DNA from: Algoriphagus sp. AGSA1
GTDB lineage: Bacteria; Bacteroidota; Bacteroidia; Cytophagales; Cyclobacteriaceae
Direction: 5' to 3'
DNA: 64,000 bases
Assembly (NCBI RefSeq): GCF_021390545.1
Contig: NZ_JAJUWR010000027.1
Coordinates: 1 to 64,000, forward strand
Part shown: piece by piece, positions 16,828 through 24,834 of the stretch
How positions within the stretch are numbered: the stretch's first letter is position 1
How the letters are laid out: each line of letters begins with the position of its first letter
The notes under the pieces: generated by a model
Told to the model about the DNA's origin: nothing
Seen by the model: the letters and a program-made list of their open reading frames with translations, nothing else
Database searches by the model: none
Position numbers and translations under genes: made by a program

Positions 16828-17535
16828 TTATTGGGGTAGGGAATTGCTGATTGATTGAGAATGTATGGCCGCGCAAATTTTCCTTAGAGAGCCCTCTAGA
16901 TCGCCATCGGCAGTTTTGAAAGTGTCCGCATCAATAGTCAATGGAGCTCCAAGTACCACAAGAGGCGCTCCATAGTGAGGGCATTGGACGGCCTGCTCAA
17001 GTGAAAGGCCCCCTACGGCCTGAACCGGGACCTTTACAGCGTTGACCACTTCCCGTAATTGATCAAGCGGGCTAGGCATGCGGCGGCCGGCCGCGGCAAT
17101 TCCCCGACGCTCATCGTATCCTATATGATGGATCACGTAGTCACATCCCAAATCCTCTAAAAACCTAGCTCCCTCGATCATGTCCGGACAACCCAGGTTA
17201 TCACCCATTACTTTCACTCCGTAATCTTTCCCCGCCCGCACCACGCATTTGATGGTTTCTTCATGCGCCCTGGCCATGACCACCACGTGGGTCGCACCGG
17301 CTTTTGCCATCATTTCCGCCTCTAGATAGCCGCCATCCATCGTCTTTAAATCAGCCACAATTGGGATTCCGGGGAATGCTTCCCGCAATTTTCTGACTCC
17401 ATGAAGACCCTCCGCAAGGAGCAATGGCGTACCGGCTTCCAGCCAGTCCACCCCTGCCCGTATTGCCATAGCGGCCGTTTCCAGAGCTTCGTCGATGTCA
17501 GTAAGGTCCAAAGAAATTTGTACTATAGGTTTCAT
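16828..17535 (-). CDS. HUMPS/KGPDC-type decarboxylase or aldolase (OMPDC superfamily)
   Basis: 235 residues, a TIM barrel of the orotidine-phosphate decarboxylase superfamily. The hallmark DxKxxD is present as IVADLKTMDGGYLEAEMM (about 58-75), with THVVVMARAHEET next and VIHHIGYDERR later. Members decarboxylate 3-keto-gulonate 6-phosphate or condense formaldehyde with ribulose 5-phosphate. It is the first gene of the operon. No kinase is present to make a phosphorylated substrate, so the substrate is uncertain. Confidence 0.85.
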   Translation of the reverse strand: MKPIVQISLDLTDIDEALETAAMAIRAGVDWLEAGTPLLLAEGLHGVRKLREAFPGIPIVADLKTMDGGYLEAEMMAKAGATHVVVMARAHEETIKCVVRAGKDYGVKVMGDNLGCPDMIEGARFLEDLGCDYVIHHIGYDERRGIAAAGRRMPSPLDQLREVVNAVKVPVQAVGGLSLEQAVQCPHYGAPLVVLGAPLTIDADTFKTADGDLEGSLRKICAAIHSQSISNSLPQ

Positions 17536-17966
17536 TTTGGGTCAGGTTATAAGTAAGCAATGGAATCAAGCAAGACAAATCATTACGCAAGGGGACGGTT
17601 ATCTGTCATGCGGTATTCTCCCAGACCAAGTTCACGACAGCTTACCAAGGTTTTAGGAACCAAAAGAGCGCTGGACTTTGGTTTTTTTAAGATAAGGAAA
17701 ATTGCAAAAGATACTTTCCTGTTTTGGGATAAAAGGGGGAATTGTATGCTGGGAAATGATAAAAAACAATCTCTCTGGGCAGAAAGCTTGTAAAATAGAT
17801 CAGCGCTCGGTGGCGGGGCTCAGGCACTGGCTCTCTGAATTAGGGGTATGGAATGCTGGGATACTGTCCCTACATATTTCCGTGACAAATGCCCTGGGGA
17901 TGACTTCCCGTAAAAAAAAGCCCTGATCAGGAGGGGAGAAGAGCTTGTGAATGGATGTCGTGGAAA
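17536..17966. other. Intergenic region upstream of the sugar operon
   Basis: No gene is supported; the two short plus-strand frames (from 17560 and 17702) have no recognisable content and no initiation context. The region should hold the minus-strand promoter of the five-gene operon and the end of the dipeptidase transcript. A partial GATTCCATTG followed by a spacer to the start (minus strand, 17545-17570) is a weak, possible leader-element remnant. Confidence 0.45.
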
Positions 17967-19037
17967 TTAAGACCAGGCTTTTCGGATAAATTTCAACCAG
18001 TTGCCATACATGATTTTATGGACGTCTTGCTCCGAATAACCTCTTTTGCGCAACAAATCAGGGATAGTGTTCAGATCAGTGATAGTCTTTAGATCAGCGG
18101 GGCTTTGCTCCGTCCCAAAGGCGCCATCCAGATCTGAGCCGATCCCTATGTGGTTGGCATTGCCGGCAATCTGGCAAATATGATCCATATGATCCAAAAC
18201 AGTTTCCAATGTCACGCCCCTTTCTTGCGGGGTGGATTTTCCTCTTTCCCATCCAGGGCTTAGCATCCATGCATCCATGGCAGCTCCGATCACGGCCCCG
18301 CGGTCAATCAACGCTTTGATCATTTCGTCCGAAAACTGACGGTTGTGATCCACCAGTGCCCGGCAGTTGTTGTGACTTGCCCAGACGGGGCCATTGTGGA
18401 TTTCCAGCGCGTCCCAAAAAGCCAGATCACATAAATGTGTTGCGTCAAGGATTATCCCCAGCTCATCCATCTTGCGGATAAGTGCCTTTCCTTCTTTGCT
18501 CAAAGGAGCGGAGGCATCTGTTCCATGTGCGTAGCGACCCGGGCCGTAATGGGCCGGGCCAAGAGCGCGAAGCCCGGATTCATAGGCTTTCTCCAAGTAA
18601 TCCACGCTTACAATGGAGTCGGCTCCTTCTAAGGAAAGTATAAAACCCACAGGTTTTACTGCATTATCCTCCCCGTTTTCCCATAGCGCAACGTGTGCAT
18701 CCAACTCGACAAGATCTCTGATCTGTACCATTTCGCCTTTTTGCGCCATGGCCAGATACCAAGCGAGCTGACCTTGGGTCTGGGCCCATGCCTGCTCCGG
18801 AGAATGCCAGCCTGGAAGTGAATTGCCGGGAGCTACATAGCGGGCAATTTGTGTGGCGACGACCAGTCCTATGTTTCCTTCTCTTAGCGCGGGCAGGGAA
18901 ACCACCGCATTGCCACGATCTGGCTTGTCGTTCAGTCCTTTTTCTCGGGCGTTGATCTCTGAAACGGGCAGCGTGAGGTCACGATTCCATTCCAGTGCAT
19001 TCATACTCAGATCCAGGTGGGCGTCTATGGTAAACAT
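17967..19037 (-). CDS. Membrane-dipeptidase family (M19) hydrolase
   Basis: 356 residues. Zinc ligands of peptidase family M19 are in TIDAHLDLSMN (His-x-Asp), FILSLEGADSI (Glu), ILDATHLCD (His) and WASHNNCRALV (His), with HIGIGSDLDGAFG near the end. Members cleave dipeptides, often with D-residues, using two zinc ions. No signal peptide is visible, so it is probably cytosolic. It follows the RsmI-like methylase by three bases, so the two are co-transcribed. Confidence 0.88.
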   Translation of the reverse strand: MFTIDAHLDLSMNALEWNRDLTLPVSEINAREKGLNDKPDRGNAVVSLPALREGNIGLVVATQIARYVAPGNSLPGWHSPEQAWAQTQGQLAWYLAMAQKGEMVQIRDLVELDAHVALWENGEDNAVKPVGFILSLEGADSIVSVDYLEKAYESGLRALGPAHYGPGRYAHGTDASAPLSKEGKALIRKMDELGIILDATHLCDLAFWDALEIHNGPVWASHNNCRALVDHNRQFSDEMIKALIDRGAVIGAAMDAWMLSPGWERGKSTPQERGVTLETVLDHMDHICQIAGNANHIGIGSDLDGAFGTEQSPADLKTITDLNTIPDLLRKRGYSEQDVHKIMYGNWLKFIRKAWS

Positions 19038-19040
19038 GGC

Positions 19041-19757
19041 TTAAAAGCTTTGAAGGATGAAAACAGTTGGGATTTTATGAAGATCAAGGGGAAGTTCTTT
19101 CCATTCTTGGGCAGTTTTGGTCAGGATCATTTCGTCCGAACCTGTGATGTTCTTTGCGATGCAAAGCTTGGTCTGGGGAGCTAAGGTTTTTAGCAAATCC
19201 TCCAGCAGTTGATTGTTTCGGAATGGGGTTTCCATAAAGATCTGGGCTCTTTTTTCTCGCAGAGATTCGGTTTCCAGCTTTTTGATAGCAGAGGATTTGT
19301 CTTTTTTGTCTATGGGCAAATAGCCGTGAAAGGCAAATGATTGTCCTGAAAAACCTGAGGCCATCAAAGCCATGAACATGGAACTAGGACCTGATAGCGG
19401 CACTACTTGGATGCCTTTCTTGTGCGCGTGCTCCACCGCCAATGCTCCCGGATCGGCAATGCCCGGGCAGCCTGCTTCAGAGATAATCCCTATATCGGCG
19501 CCGTTGATTAGGGGTTGCATGAGCCTGTTAATGAATTCGGGTGAAGTTCCTTTGTCGAGGATTTCCATGTGGACATGGTCCAGATTCACCCCGAGCTTGA
19601 GGCTGCTGATGTATCTGCGCGCGGTACGTAGGTTCTCTACCAGATAAACTTTGGTGTTTGTGATCACCTCTTTTACCTGTGGTGTGATGACGGCATCTTG
19701 GGTATTGTCGGCCAATACATTGGGAATAAGGAAGAGCTTTCCTTTAGGTTTGGACAT
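19041..19757 (-). CDS. Tetrapyrrole-methylase-fold SAM methyltransferase (RsmI-like)
   Basis: 238 residues. It starts GKLFLIPNVLAD. The fold's glycine-rich loop is IGIISEAGCPGIADPGALAV (about 89-108), followed by VVPLSGPSSMFMALMASGFS (about 118-137). RsmI methylates the ribose of 16S rRNA C1402. This shorter form lacks the RsmI C-terminal extension and is a common second paralogue in Bacteroidota, so the rRNA target is not assured. Confidence 0.8.
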   Translation of the reverse strand: MSKPKGKLFLIPNVLADNTQDAVITPQVKEVITNTKVYLVENLRTARRYISSLKLGVNLDHVHMEILDKGTSPEFINRLMQPLINGADIGIISEAGCPGIADPGALAVEHAHKKGIQVVPLSGPSSMFMALMASGFSGQSFAFHGYLPIDKKDKSSAIKKLETESLREKRAQIFMETPFRNNQLLEDLLKTLAPQTKLCIAKNITGSDEMILTKTAQEWKELPLDLHKIPTVFILQSF

Positions 19758-19845
19758 TTTATTAAGGTGGTATTTGGAAAAAGAACGGGGAAATAGCCTT
19801 ATTCTGTACCAGAATGAAGGATGAAGTAATGAGAAAGAGCCAAAA

Positions 19846-20610
19846 TCAGACCTGTTTCAAAAACCGCTTGATTTCTTCTACAACGGCGTCCGGCTGCTCT
19901 GCATGAAGCCAGTGTCCCGCATCTGTGATGAATTCTACTTCATTGTTGGGGAAAAACGCATCAATGTCTTCGAGGTCTGACTGCTGTATGTAACTGGAAT
20001 TCGATCCTGCCAGGAAGAGTGTAGGCCCTGAGAAGCTTTTCCCATCTGGCAACGCCTTGCCTACTTCGTTGATTTTCTCAGTGATAACGGGAAGGTTGAT
20101 TTTCCACATAAAACCATCCGAATCCCTTCCCAGGCTTTTTAGCAAAAACTGACGGACTCCGATTTCAGGCACGTAGTTGGCCAGCTCATCATCGGCTTCT
20201 TTTCTGGATTGTATCTCTGTCAGATCCAAGGCGTTTAATCCATCCAAAATGCTTTGATGATGCACGGCATAATAGCGGGGTGCGATATCGGCTACGATCA
20301 GTTTTTCCACTTTCTCAGGGTACTTCAGCGCAAAATTCATCGCTGTTTTGCCACCCATAGAGTGCCCCATCAGAAATGCTTTGGCCAAGCCCTCATTGTC
20401 CATGAGCTCTTTCAAGTCCTCCACCATCACCTCATAGTTCCACTCATCTGACTGGGGCGAATCACCATGGTTTCGCTGATCTACAAGGTAAAGGGTAAAG
20501 TTGTCCTTGAGCTCTTTGGAAATGCTGAACCAATTGTCTGCCGAGCCAAAAAGTCCGTGAAGGATAATTAATGGCTTTCCGGTGCCTATTTTTTTGAAGT
20601 TTAATTTCAT
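19846..20610 (-). CDS. Alpha/beta hydrolase (YbfF-like)
   Basis: 254 residues. The oxyanion segment is PLIILHGLFGSADNWFS (about 14-30), the nucleophile elbow is FLMGHSMGGKTAMNFAL (Ser about 98), and the acid/base residues are likely in the last third, with His in TDAGHWLHAEQP (about 236). Similar to the YbfF esterase family. Substrate not known. Cytosolic. Confidence 0.88.
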   Translation of the reverse strand: MKLNFKKIGTGKPLIILHGLFGSADNWFSISKELKDNFTLYLVDQRNHGDSPQSDEWNYEVMVEDLKELMDNEGLAKAFLMGHSMGGKTAMNFALKYPEKVEKLIVADIAPRYYAVHHQSILDGLNALDLTEIQSRKEADDELANYVPEIGVRQFLLKSLGRDSDGFMWKINLPVITEKINEVGKALPDGKSFSGPTLFLAGSNSSYIQQSDLEDIDAFFPNNEVEFITDAGHWLHAEQPDAVVEEIKRFLKQV

Positions 20611-20619
20611 GTTATTGTT

Positions 20620-20650
20620 GTCAACAGCCGACCGTCAACGGACGACAGCC
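20620..20650 (+). repeat. Left inverted repeat flanking the four-helix-bundle gene
   Basis: GTCAACAGCCGACCGTCAAC plus GGACGACAGCC. Its reverse complement matches 21059-21089 at 26 of 31 positions. Both flank the 20673-21023 gene. The unit is itself built of GTCAAC-like words. Confidence 0.65.
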
Positions 20651-20672
20651 AGCATGTGATTTACTTTTTTTT

Positions 20673-21023
20673 CTAAATTGAATTCCTAAGGGCTTGGGTT
20701 TTAATTGTTAAATCTTCGTAGGATTTATAAAACCTTGCAAAATCTGTCTCTGTGATAATTTCTCTTTTTTTTCCGAGATACAAACAGCTTACTACTTCAA
20801 TCCCAGAACGAATGGAGTCTCCCAAAAACTTTTTGAACTCTGGATTAGATTGGCCCGGAGAGCCTTCCGCAATGTTCAAAGCTACAGAATCGGCAGCCCG
20901 TTGCATTTGCGTGGATAAAACAAATTTCTCCTCAGGTGGGAAAGCTTTTATTAAGACACTTATCTCTGCACTGAGATCAATTGCCAAGTTCCAGACCCTT
21001 AAGTCTTCGAATTTAAATGACAT
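20673..21023 (-). CDS. Four-helix-bundle protein (23S rRNA IVP type)
   Basis: 116 residues. It begins FKFEDLRVWNLAIDLS, then EEKFVLSTQMQRAADSVALN and IAEGSPGQSNPEFKKFL, matching the small four-helix-bundle family first described as the protein encoded by intervening sequences of 23S rRNA. The function is unknown. The family occurs as scattered single genes in Bacteroidota. Here it is flanked by matching inverted repeats. Confidence 0.88.
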   Translation of the reverse strand: MSFKFEDLRVWNLAIDLSAEISVLIKAFPPEEKFVLSTQMQRAADSVALNIAEGSPGQSNPEFKKFLGDSIRSGIEVVSCLYLGKKREIITETDFARFYKSYEDLTIKTQALRNSI

Positions 21024-21058
21024 TTATTTGATTTTAATTTATGAACATAATGATCAGG

Positions 21059-21089
21059 GGCTGTTGTCGGTTGACTGTGGTCTGTTGAC
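21059..21089 (-). repeat. Right inverted repeat flanking the four-helix-bundle gene
   Basis: Reading leftwards: GTCAACAGACCACAGTCAAC plus CGACAACAGCC, with five mismatches to the left copy at 20620-20650. Confidence 0.65.
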
Positions 21090-21111
21090 TATGTAATCTT
21101 CCAATCCAGAA

Positions 21112-21828
21112 TTACAATTCAAGTTTCCTCCTATACATCTGTATGGTATTCTCCAAGCCATAATACAGTGCGTCACAAATCAAGGCATGGCCAATGGAGA
21201 CTTCATCGAGATAGGGAATACGTTGCTTCAGGAAGGCCAGGTTCTGCAAATCCAGATCGTGTCCGGCATTTAGCCCAAGTCCCAATTCCCGTGCGATTTC
21301 AGCAACTTCCACATAGGGTTTTACCGCCGCATCCCTGTCTTTATGATAAGTTGAAGCATAGGGCTCGGTGTAAAGCTCCACACGGTCAGTTCCTGTCAGC
21401 TTTGCCGGTTCAAAGTATTTGATCTCCGGATTGATGAAAATCGATACACGGATCCCTGATTCATGCAGTTGGGCTACGATATCTTTCAGCATGCTCTGAT
21501 TGGAGATGGTATCCCAGCCGTTGTTTGATGTGATGGCAGTAGGGGGATCAGGGACCAAGGTCGCCTGTGCAGGTTTGACCAAGCGTACCAACTCCATAAA
21601 GCGATGATCAGGATAGCCTTCAATGTTGAACTCTGTGGTGACTACGCGGGACAGGTCGATCACGTCCTGGTAGCGGATATGCCGCTCATCAGGTCGGGGA
21701 TGTACGGTAATCCCCTGGGCACCAAATCGCTCGGCATCCAATGCTACTTTGACTACATTGGGGTTATCAGCACCGCGCGCATTGCGCAGGGTGGCGATCT
21801 TGTTAATATTTACGCTTAGTTTGGTCAT
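21112..21828 (-). CDS. pdxJ: Pyridoxine 5'-phosphate synthase
   Basis: 238 residues, normal length. It begins LSVNINKIATLRNARGADNP and has ITVHPRPDERHIRYQDV (about 39-55), the conserved His/Arg/Glu set for 1-deoxyxylulose-5-phosphate and 3-amino-2-oxopropyl phosphate, and a GLGLNAGHDLDLQNL loop (about 189). It makes pyridoxine 5'-phosphate in the DXP-dependent vitamin B6 route. It is divergent from the YqeY gene and shares that 63-base upstream region. Confidence 0.96.
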   Translation of the reverse strand: MTKLSVNINKIATLRNARGADNPNVVKVALDAERFGAQGITVHPRPDERHIRYQDVIDLSRVVTTEFNIEGYPDHRFMELVRLVKPAQATLVPDPPTAITSNNGWDTISNQSMLKDIVAQLHESGIRVSIFINPEIKYFEPAKLTGTDRVELYTEPYASTYHKDRDAAVKPYVEVAEIARELGLGLNAGHDLDLQNLAFLKQRIPYLDEVSIGHALICDALYYGLENTIQMYRRKLEL

Positions 21829-21891
21829 ATCCGGGTCGAAAAAGGTATTTTTGTCAGTAATATTTAGAAGTGTAACACAAACTTAGGACTA

Positions 21892-22344
21892 ATGAGTTTA
21901 AAGCAGAAAATAGAAAGTGAAATTAAATCAGCAATGATCGCAAAAGATAAAACCCGATTGGGTGCATTGAGATCAATCAAATCGCTGATTCTTTTGGAAG
22001 AGACTAAAAGCGGAGCAAAGGCCGAACTCAGTGAAGAAGATGAATTAAAGCTCTTGACCAAGGCGGCCAAGCAGCGCAAAGATTCTGCGGATATTTATGA
22101 AAAGCAGTCCCGCACTGACTTATATGAGGTGGAAATGGCAGAGCTGAAGGTACTTGAGGAGTTTTTGCCAGAGGCCATGACAGATGAGGAAATTACTGCC
22201 GTGATCAGAGCTATCATTGCGCAAACCGGGGCGTCAAGTCCTAAAGATATGGGTAAAGTGATGGGGGTGGCCAGTAAGGAACTGGCTGGAAGAGCGGACG
22301 GGAAAGTCATCTCTGAGAAAGTGAAAGCTTTATTGAATAGCTAA
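21892..22344 (+). CDS. GatB/YqeY-domain protein
   Basis: 150 residues, the standard length. MSLKQKIESEIKSAMIAKDK is the usual start, then LGALRSIKSLILLEE and the C-terminal GKVMGVASKELAGRADGKVI. It resembles the tail domain of GatB and may interact with tRNA; its exact role is unknown. The CvpA-like gene follows after one base. Confidence 0.93.
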   Translation: MSLKQKIESEIKSAMIAKDKTRLGALRSIKSLILLEETKSGAKAELSEEDELKLLTKAAKQRKDSADIYEKQSRTDLYEVEMAELKVLEEFLPEAMTDEEITAVIRAIIAQTGASSPKDMGKVMGVASKELAGRADGKVISEKVKALLNS

Positions 22345-22345
22345 G

Positions 22346-22894
22346 TTGAGCGTAATAGACATCATCATTGTACTTATTCTTGGCCTGGGGGCCTTTGAAG
22401 GGTTTCGTAAAGGTTTCCTACTTGGGATCCTAGGCCTTTTTGGATTTGTGATTGCCGTGATTTTGGGGATATATTTCATGTCTCCGGCTAATGATTGGCT
22501 GGCTGAAAATGTCACAGAGTTCAATCTGGGCTTTCCGATTTTTGGCTTTATCGTGATCTTTGTCCTTACCCTTCTAATTATCCGGATTGTAGGATGGATC
22601 CTGAAGCAGATTATGGACATGGTGTTGTTGGGGCCATTGGATGCTACAGTAGGGGCAATTTTCGGGGTGGTGAAGGCAGCTTTTTTTATAAGCCTGTTCT
22701 TTTGGTTGTCCAGCTTGTTCAAATTGGAGATGCCTGCCCAATGGACAAAGGACTCTGAGATGCTTTATTTCATAGAACCTATAGCACCAAGTATTGTGGC
22801 GTTCATAGAACCCTTTCTACCTAGCATGGAGGAAAGTTTAAGACAGTTGGACGAGATCGTGGAGAAAATAAAGGATGCTGCTTCTGCTGGATAA
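22346..22894 (+). CDS. CvpA-family membrane protein
   Basis: 182 residues starting at a TTG (TTGAGCGTAATAGAC). It has four membrane segments, with the family opening SVIDIIIVLILGLGAFEGFRKG in pieces: DIIIVLILGLGAFEGF then KGFLLGILGLFGFVIAVI. The second half has VIFVLTLLIIRIVGWILKQ and FGVVKAAFFISLFFW. CvpA is linked to colicin V production and envelope integrity in other bacteria; its role here is unknown. The last 20 bases overlap the next gene. Confidence 0.88.
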   Translation: MSVIDIIIVLILGLGAFEGFRKGFLLGILGLFGFVIAVILGIYFMSPANDWLAENVTEFNLGFPIFGFIVIFVLTLLIIRIVGWILKQIMDMVLLGPLDATVGAIFGVVKAAFFISLFFWLSSLFKLEMPAQWTKDSEMLYFIEPIAPSIVAFIEPFLPSMEESLRQLDEIVEKIKDAASAG

Positions 22895-23465
22895 TTTCGA
22901 TTCCTTCAGTCACATGTTGGCAGATTTGCTCAGGCAGTCCGGGGAGGAATTGCAGGTGCTTCGCAATGATGTGTCGTTGGAAGACATCAACACGTTGGAC
23001 TTTGGCGGCTTAGTCCTTTCTCCGGGACCTGGTGTGCCTCAGGATGCCGGGAATCTCATGAGTATCTTAGCGGAATATTATGATAAAGTCCCCATATTGG
23101 GGGTTTGTCTGGGCCATCAGGCCATCGGTGAATTTTTTGGAGCTAGGCTGAAGAAGAACGCCATTCCTACGCATGGCAAAGTACATGAAGTACATAAGAC
23201 TTTAATCCATCCATACACAGCTGGAATTCCTGATGCTTTCATGGTCACGAGATACCATTCCCTGCAATTGACGGATTTGCCGGAGGAACTCGAAGTGATA
23301 CTGGAAACTGAGTCAGGCGAGGTAATGGGAATTGCGCATAGAAATTTGCCGATCCTGGGCATCCAATATCATCCGGAAGCCTACTTGACTGAATACGGGT
23401 TGGAGTTGGTAAAGGCATGGGGTGAAAGCATTAATGCCGGGAGCCCGAAGGTGAGCCTGCGATAG
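22875..23465 (+). CDS. Glutamine amidotransferase of anthranilate/aminodeoxychorismate synthase
   Basis: 196 residues. Class I glutamine amidotransferase: LLLLDNFDSFSHMLADLLRQ start, LVLSPGPGVPQDAG (about 49), nucleophile Cys in ILGVCLGHQAIGEF (about 79), and the His/Glu of GIQYHPEAYLTEYG (about 170). It supplies ammonia to TrpE or PabB. There is no partner in the window, so trpG and pabA cannot be told apart. It overlaps the CvpA-like gene by 20 bases. Confidence 0.9.
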   Translation: MLLLLDNFDSFSHMLADLLRQSGEELQVLRNDVSLEDINTLDFGGLVLSPGPGVPQDAGNLMSILAEYYDKVPILGVCLGHQAIGEFFGARLKKNAIPTHGKVHEVHKTLIHPYTAGIPDAFMVTRYHSLQLTDLPEELEVILETESGEVMGIAHRNLPILGIQYHPEAYLTEYGLELVKAWGESINAGSPKVSLR

Positions 23466-23475
23466 TTCTCGGGCT
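23442..23475 (+). other. Hairpin spanning the amidotransferase stop codon
   Basis: AGCCCGA (23442-23448) pairs with TCGGGCT (23469-23475). The stop codon lies within the loop. The T-run after it is poor, so it may be a REP-like palindrome and not a terminator. The final codons (PKVSLR) are encoded by it. Confidence 0.5.
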
Positions 23476-23620
23476 GTATTTGGATAATTTACCTAGTGTA
23501 CTAGTGAAAATATCGGATAATTCCCCTATTAGCTGATTTAGTTGTAGTTCGCCGCTTTTTCGAAGCTCTTGAAAAATCAGGTATCCAACTCCTGCGAAAT
23601 TCTTACCTTTGTCACTGATT

Positions 23621-23712
23621 ATGAAATCGAGCATTATTCTGAAAGTTACAAAGAGTAATGATTAAATACGCTGCGAGATTCCATCTGACAATTGAAAAAC
23701 AGTTAATAACAG
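23621..23712 (+). repeat. ATG-flanked inverted-repeat leader element, copy 3
   Basis: It starts ATGAAATCGAGCATTATT. The return arm is CTGCGAGATTCCAT, and the tail CTGACAATTGAAAAACAGTT continues with AATAACAG and ends at the ATG of the RluA-type gene (23713). The stem is weaker than in other copies. The tail is nearly the same as in copy 5 (24794-24834). Confidence 0.7.
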
Positions 23713-24447
23713 ATGAAAAAGAAGCCATTCAGCGTTGTCTATGAGGACAACCACCTTTTGATAGTAAATAAAGCTGCAGGCATATTGGTGCAGGGGGATA
23801 AGACGGGAGATAAGACCTTGACCGATTACCTCAAGGAATACATTGCCAAAAAGTACGACAAACCGGGAGCAGTTTTTCTCCATCCTATTCACAGGCTGGA
23901 CCGACCGGTAAGTGGTTTGGTGGCCTTTGCCCGTACCTCCAAGGGGCTGGAGCGTATGATGGAGCTTTTCCGCAAGCGGGATATCCATAAGGTCTATTGG
24001 GCGCTTGTGAAGCGAAAACCAAGGGAGGAAAGTGGGAAATTGACCCATTACTTGGTCAAAGACGAGCAGAAAAATCTGGTCACTGCCCATGACCGTGAAG
24101 TGCCGGGATCGCAAAAAGCCGAGCTGAATTACAAAACACTGGGATTTATGAACGATCACTGGCTGATCGAAGTACGACCTGTATCCGGACGTCCGCATCA
24201 GATCCGCGTGCAACTCGCTTCTATGGGTTGTCCTATCCGTGGAGATATCAAGTATGGCTTTGCCAAGCCAAACCCGGATGCGAGCATCAATCTACATGCG
24301 TTCAACCTCGTGTTTGTGCATCCTATCAAAAAGGAAAAACTTTATTTAAGAGCTGCCGTGCCGGAGGAAGAATTCTGGGAGCAGTTTTTGGAATTTGAAA
24401 GTGTCAAGACTAAGGATCAACACTTGGACAATTCCTTCAGCGGGTAA
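23713..24447 (+). CDS. RluA-family pseudouridine synthase
   Basis: 244 residues. FSVVYEDNHLLIVNKAAGIL start, catalytic Asp in FLHPIHRLDRPVSGLVAFAR (about 57-76, HRLDRPVSG), then GRPHQIRVQLASMGCPIRGD (about 158-177). It isomerises uridine to pseudouridine in rRNA or tRNA. No S4 domain is present, as in the shorter RluA/TruC types, so the target base is not known. Preceded by a leader element and followed by a terminator. Confidence 0.93.
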   Translation: MKKKPFSVVYEDNHLLIVNKAAGILVQGDKTGDKTLTDYLKEYIAKKYDKPGAVFLHPIHRLDRPVSGLVAFARTSKGLERMMELFRKRDIHKVYWALVKRKPREESGKLTHYLVKDEQKNLVTAHDREVPGSQKAELNYKTLGFMNDHWLIEVRPVSGRPHQIRVQLASMGCPIRGDIKYGFAKPNPDASINLHAFNLVFVHPIKKEKLYLRAAVPEEEFWEQFLEFESVKTKDQHLDNSFSG

Positions 24448-24453
24448 ATACTT

Positions 24454-24489
24454 AACCTTCGGGATTACATTATTCCCGGAGGTTTTTTT
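24454..24489 (+). terminator. Rho-independent terminator
   Basis: AACCTTCGGGA pairs with TCCCGGAGGTT (loop ttacattat) and is followed by a run of seven T, just after the RluA-type gene stop. Confidence 0.85.
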
Positions 24490-24494
24490 ATGTG

Positions 24495-24545
24495 GATTAG
24501 CCGCAAAGAGCGCAAAGGATTTCGCAGAGAAGTCACAGAGTTTTG
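24495..24545 (+). repeat. Dispersed 'cgcaaagagcgcaaagga' repeat
   Basis: This segment (GCCGCAAAGAGCGCAAAGG, ATTTCGCAGAGAAGTCACAG) resembles intergenic words seen again at 57328-57362 (CCACAAAGTGCACAAAGG) and 50129-50163. They look like copies of one widespread degenerate word repeat. Confidence 0.5.
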
Positions 24546-24641
24546 CAGCCTTGAGCTTTATGTTCTTGTCTATATTTATTGAGGGGCTATGTTTTATAGG
24601 TCTGATTAAAATTCATTTATAGAATTGTTTAACTTTTGGGG

Positions 24642-24743
24642 ATGAAATCGACACGATTAAAATCATCATTACAACACCCAAGGCAATGATTGTTTTAATC
24701 GTCAAAGGTTCCATATGGCCTTTAAAAGAGAAATTGTAATCAT
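24642..24743 (+). repeat. ATG-flanked inverted-repeat leader element, copy 4
   Basis: It starts ATGAAATCGACACG with arm ACGATTAAAATCATCAT and returns as ATGATTGTTTTAATCGT, then AAAGGTTCCAT and a tail ending in TTGTAATCAT. It abuts copy 5 head to tail. The left half is close to copy 6 (52890-52934, opposite strand). Confidence 0.65.
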
Positions 24744-24834
24744 ATGAAATCGAGCATGTCGCAGGCGACACACAAAGGGATGATTATCTACTATGCGAGA
24801 TTCCATGTGACCATTGAAAAACAATTATAAACAC
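24744..24834 (+). repeat. ATG-flanked inverted-repeat leader element, copy 5
   Basis: ATGAAATCGAGCAT pairs with ATGCGAGATTCCAT at 11 of 14 positions; an inner hairpin GTCGC-AG-GCGAC lies in the loop. The tail GTGACCATTGAAAAACAATT and ATAAACAC ends at the SixA-like ATG (24835). It contains a 28-codon upstream frame from its own ATG that stops before the gene. Confidence 0.7.

Noticed and set aside
17545..17570. Leader element before the sugar operon
   Set aside because: Only GATTCCATTG is shared; the second arm and the A-rich tail are missing, so it is not counted as a copy.
17560..17926. Two plus-strand frames of 77 and 74 codons
   Set aside because: No homology recognised and located where the promoter of the minus-strand operon is expected.
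20620..21089. Four-helix-bundle gene as a toxin
   Set aside because: No antitoxin-like partner and the family has no shown toxicity.
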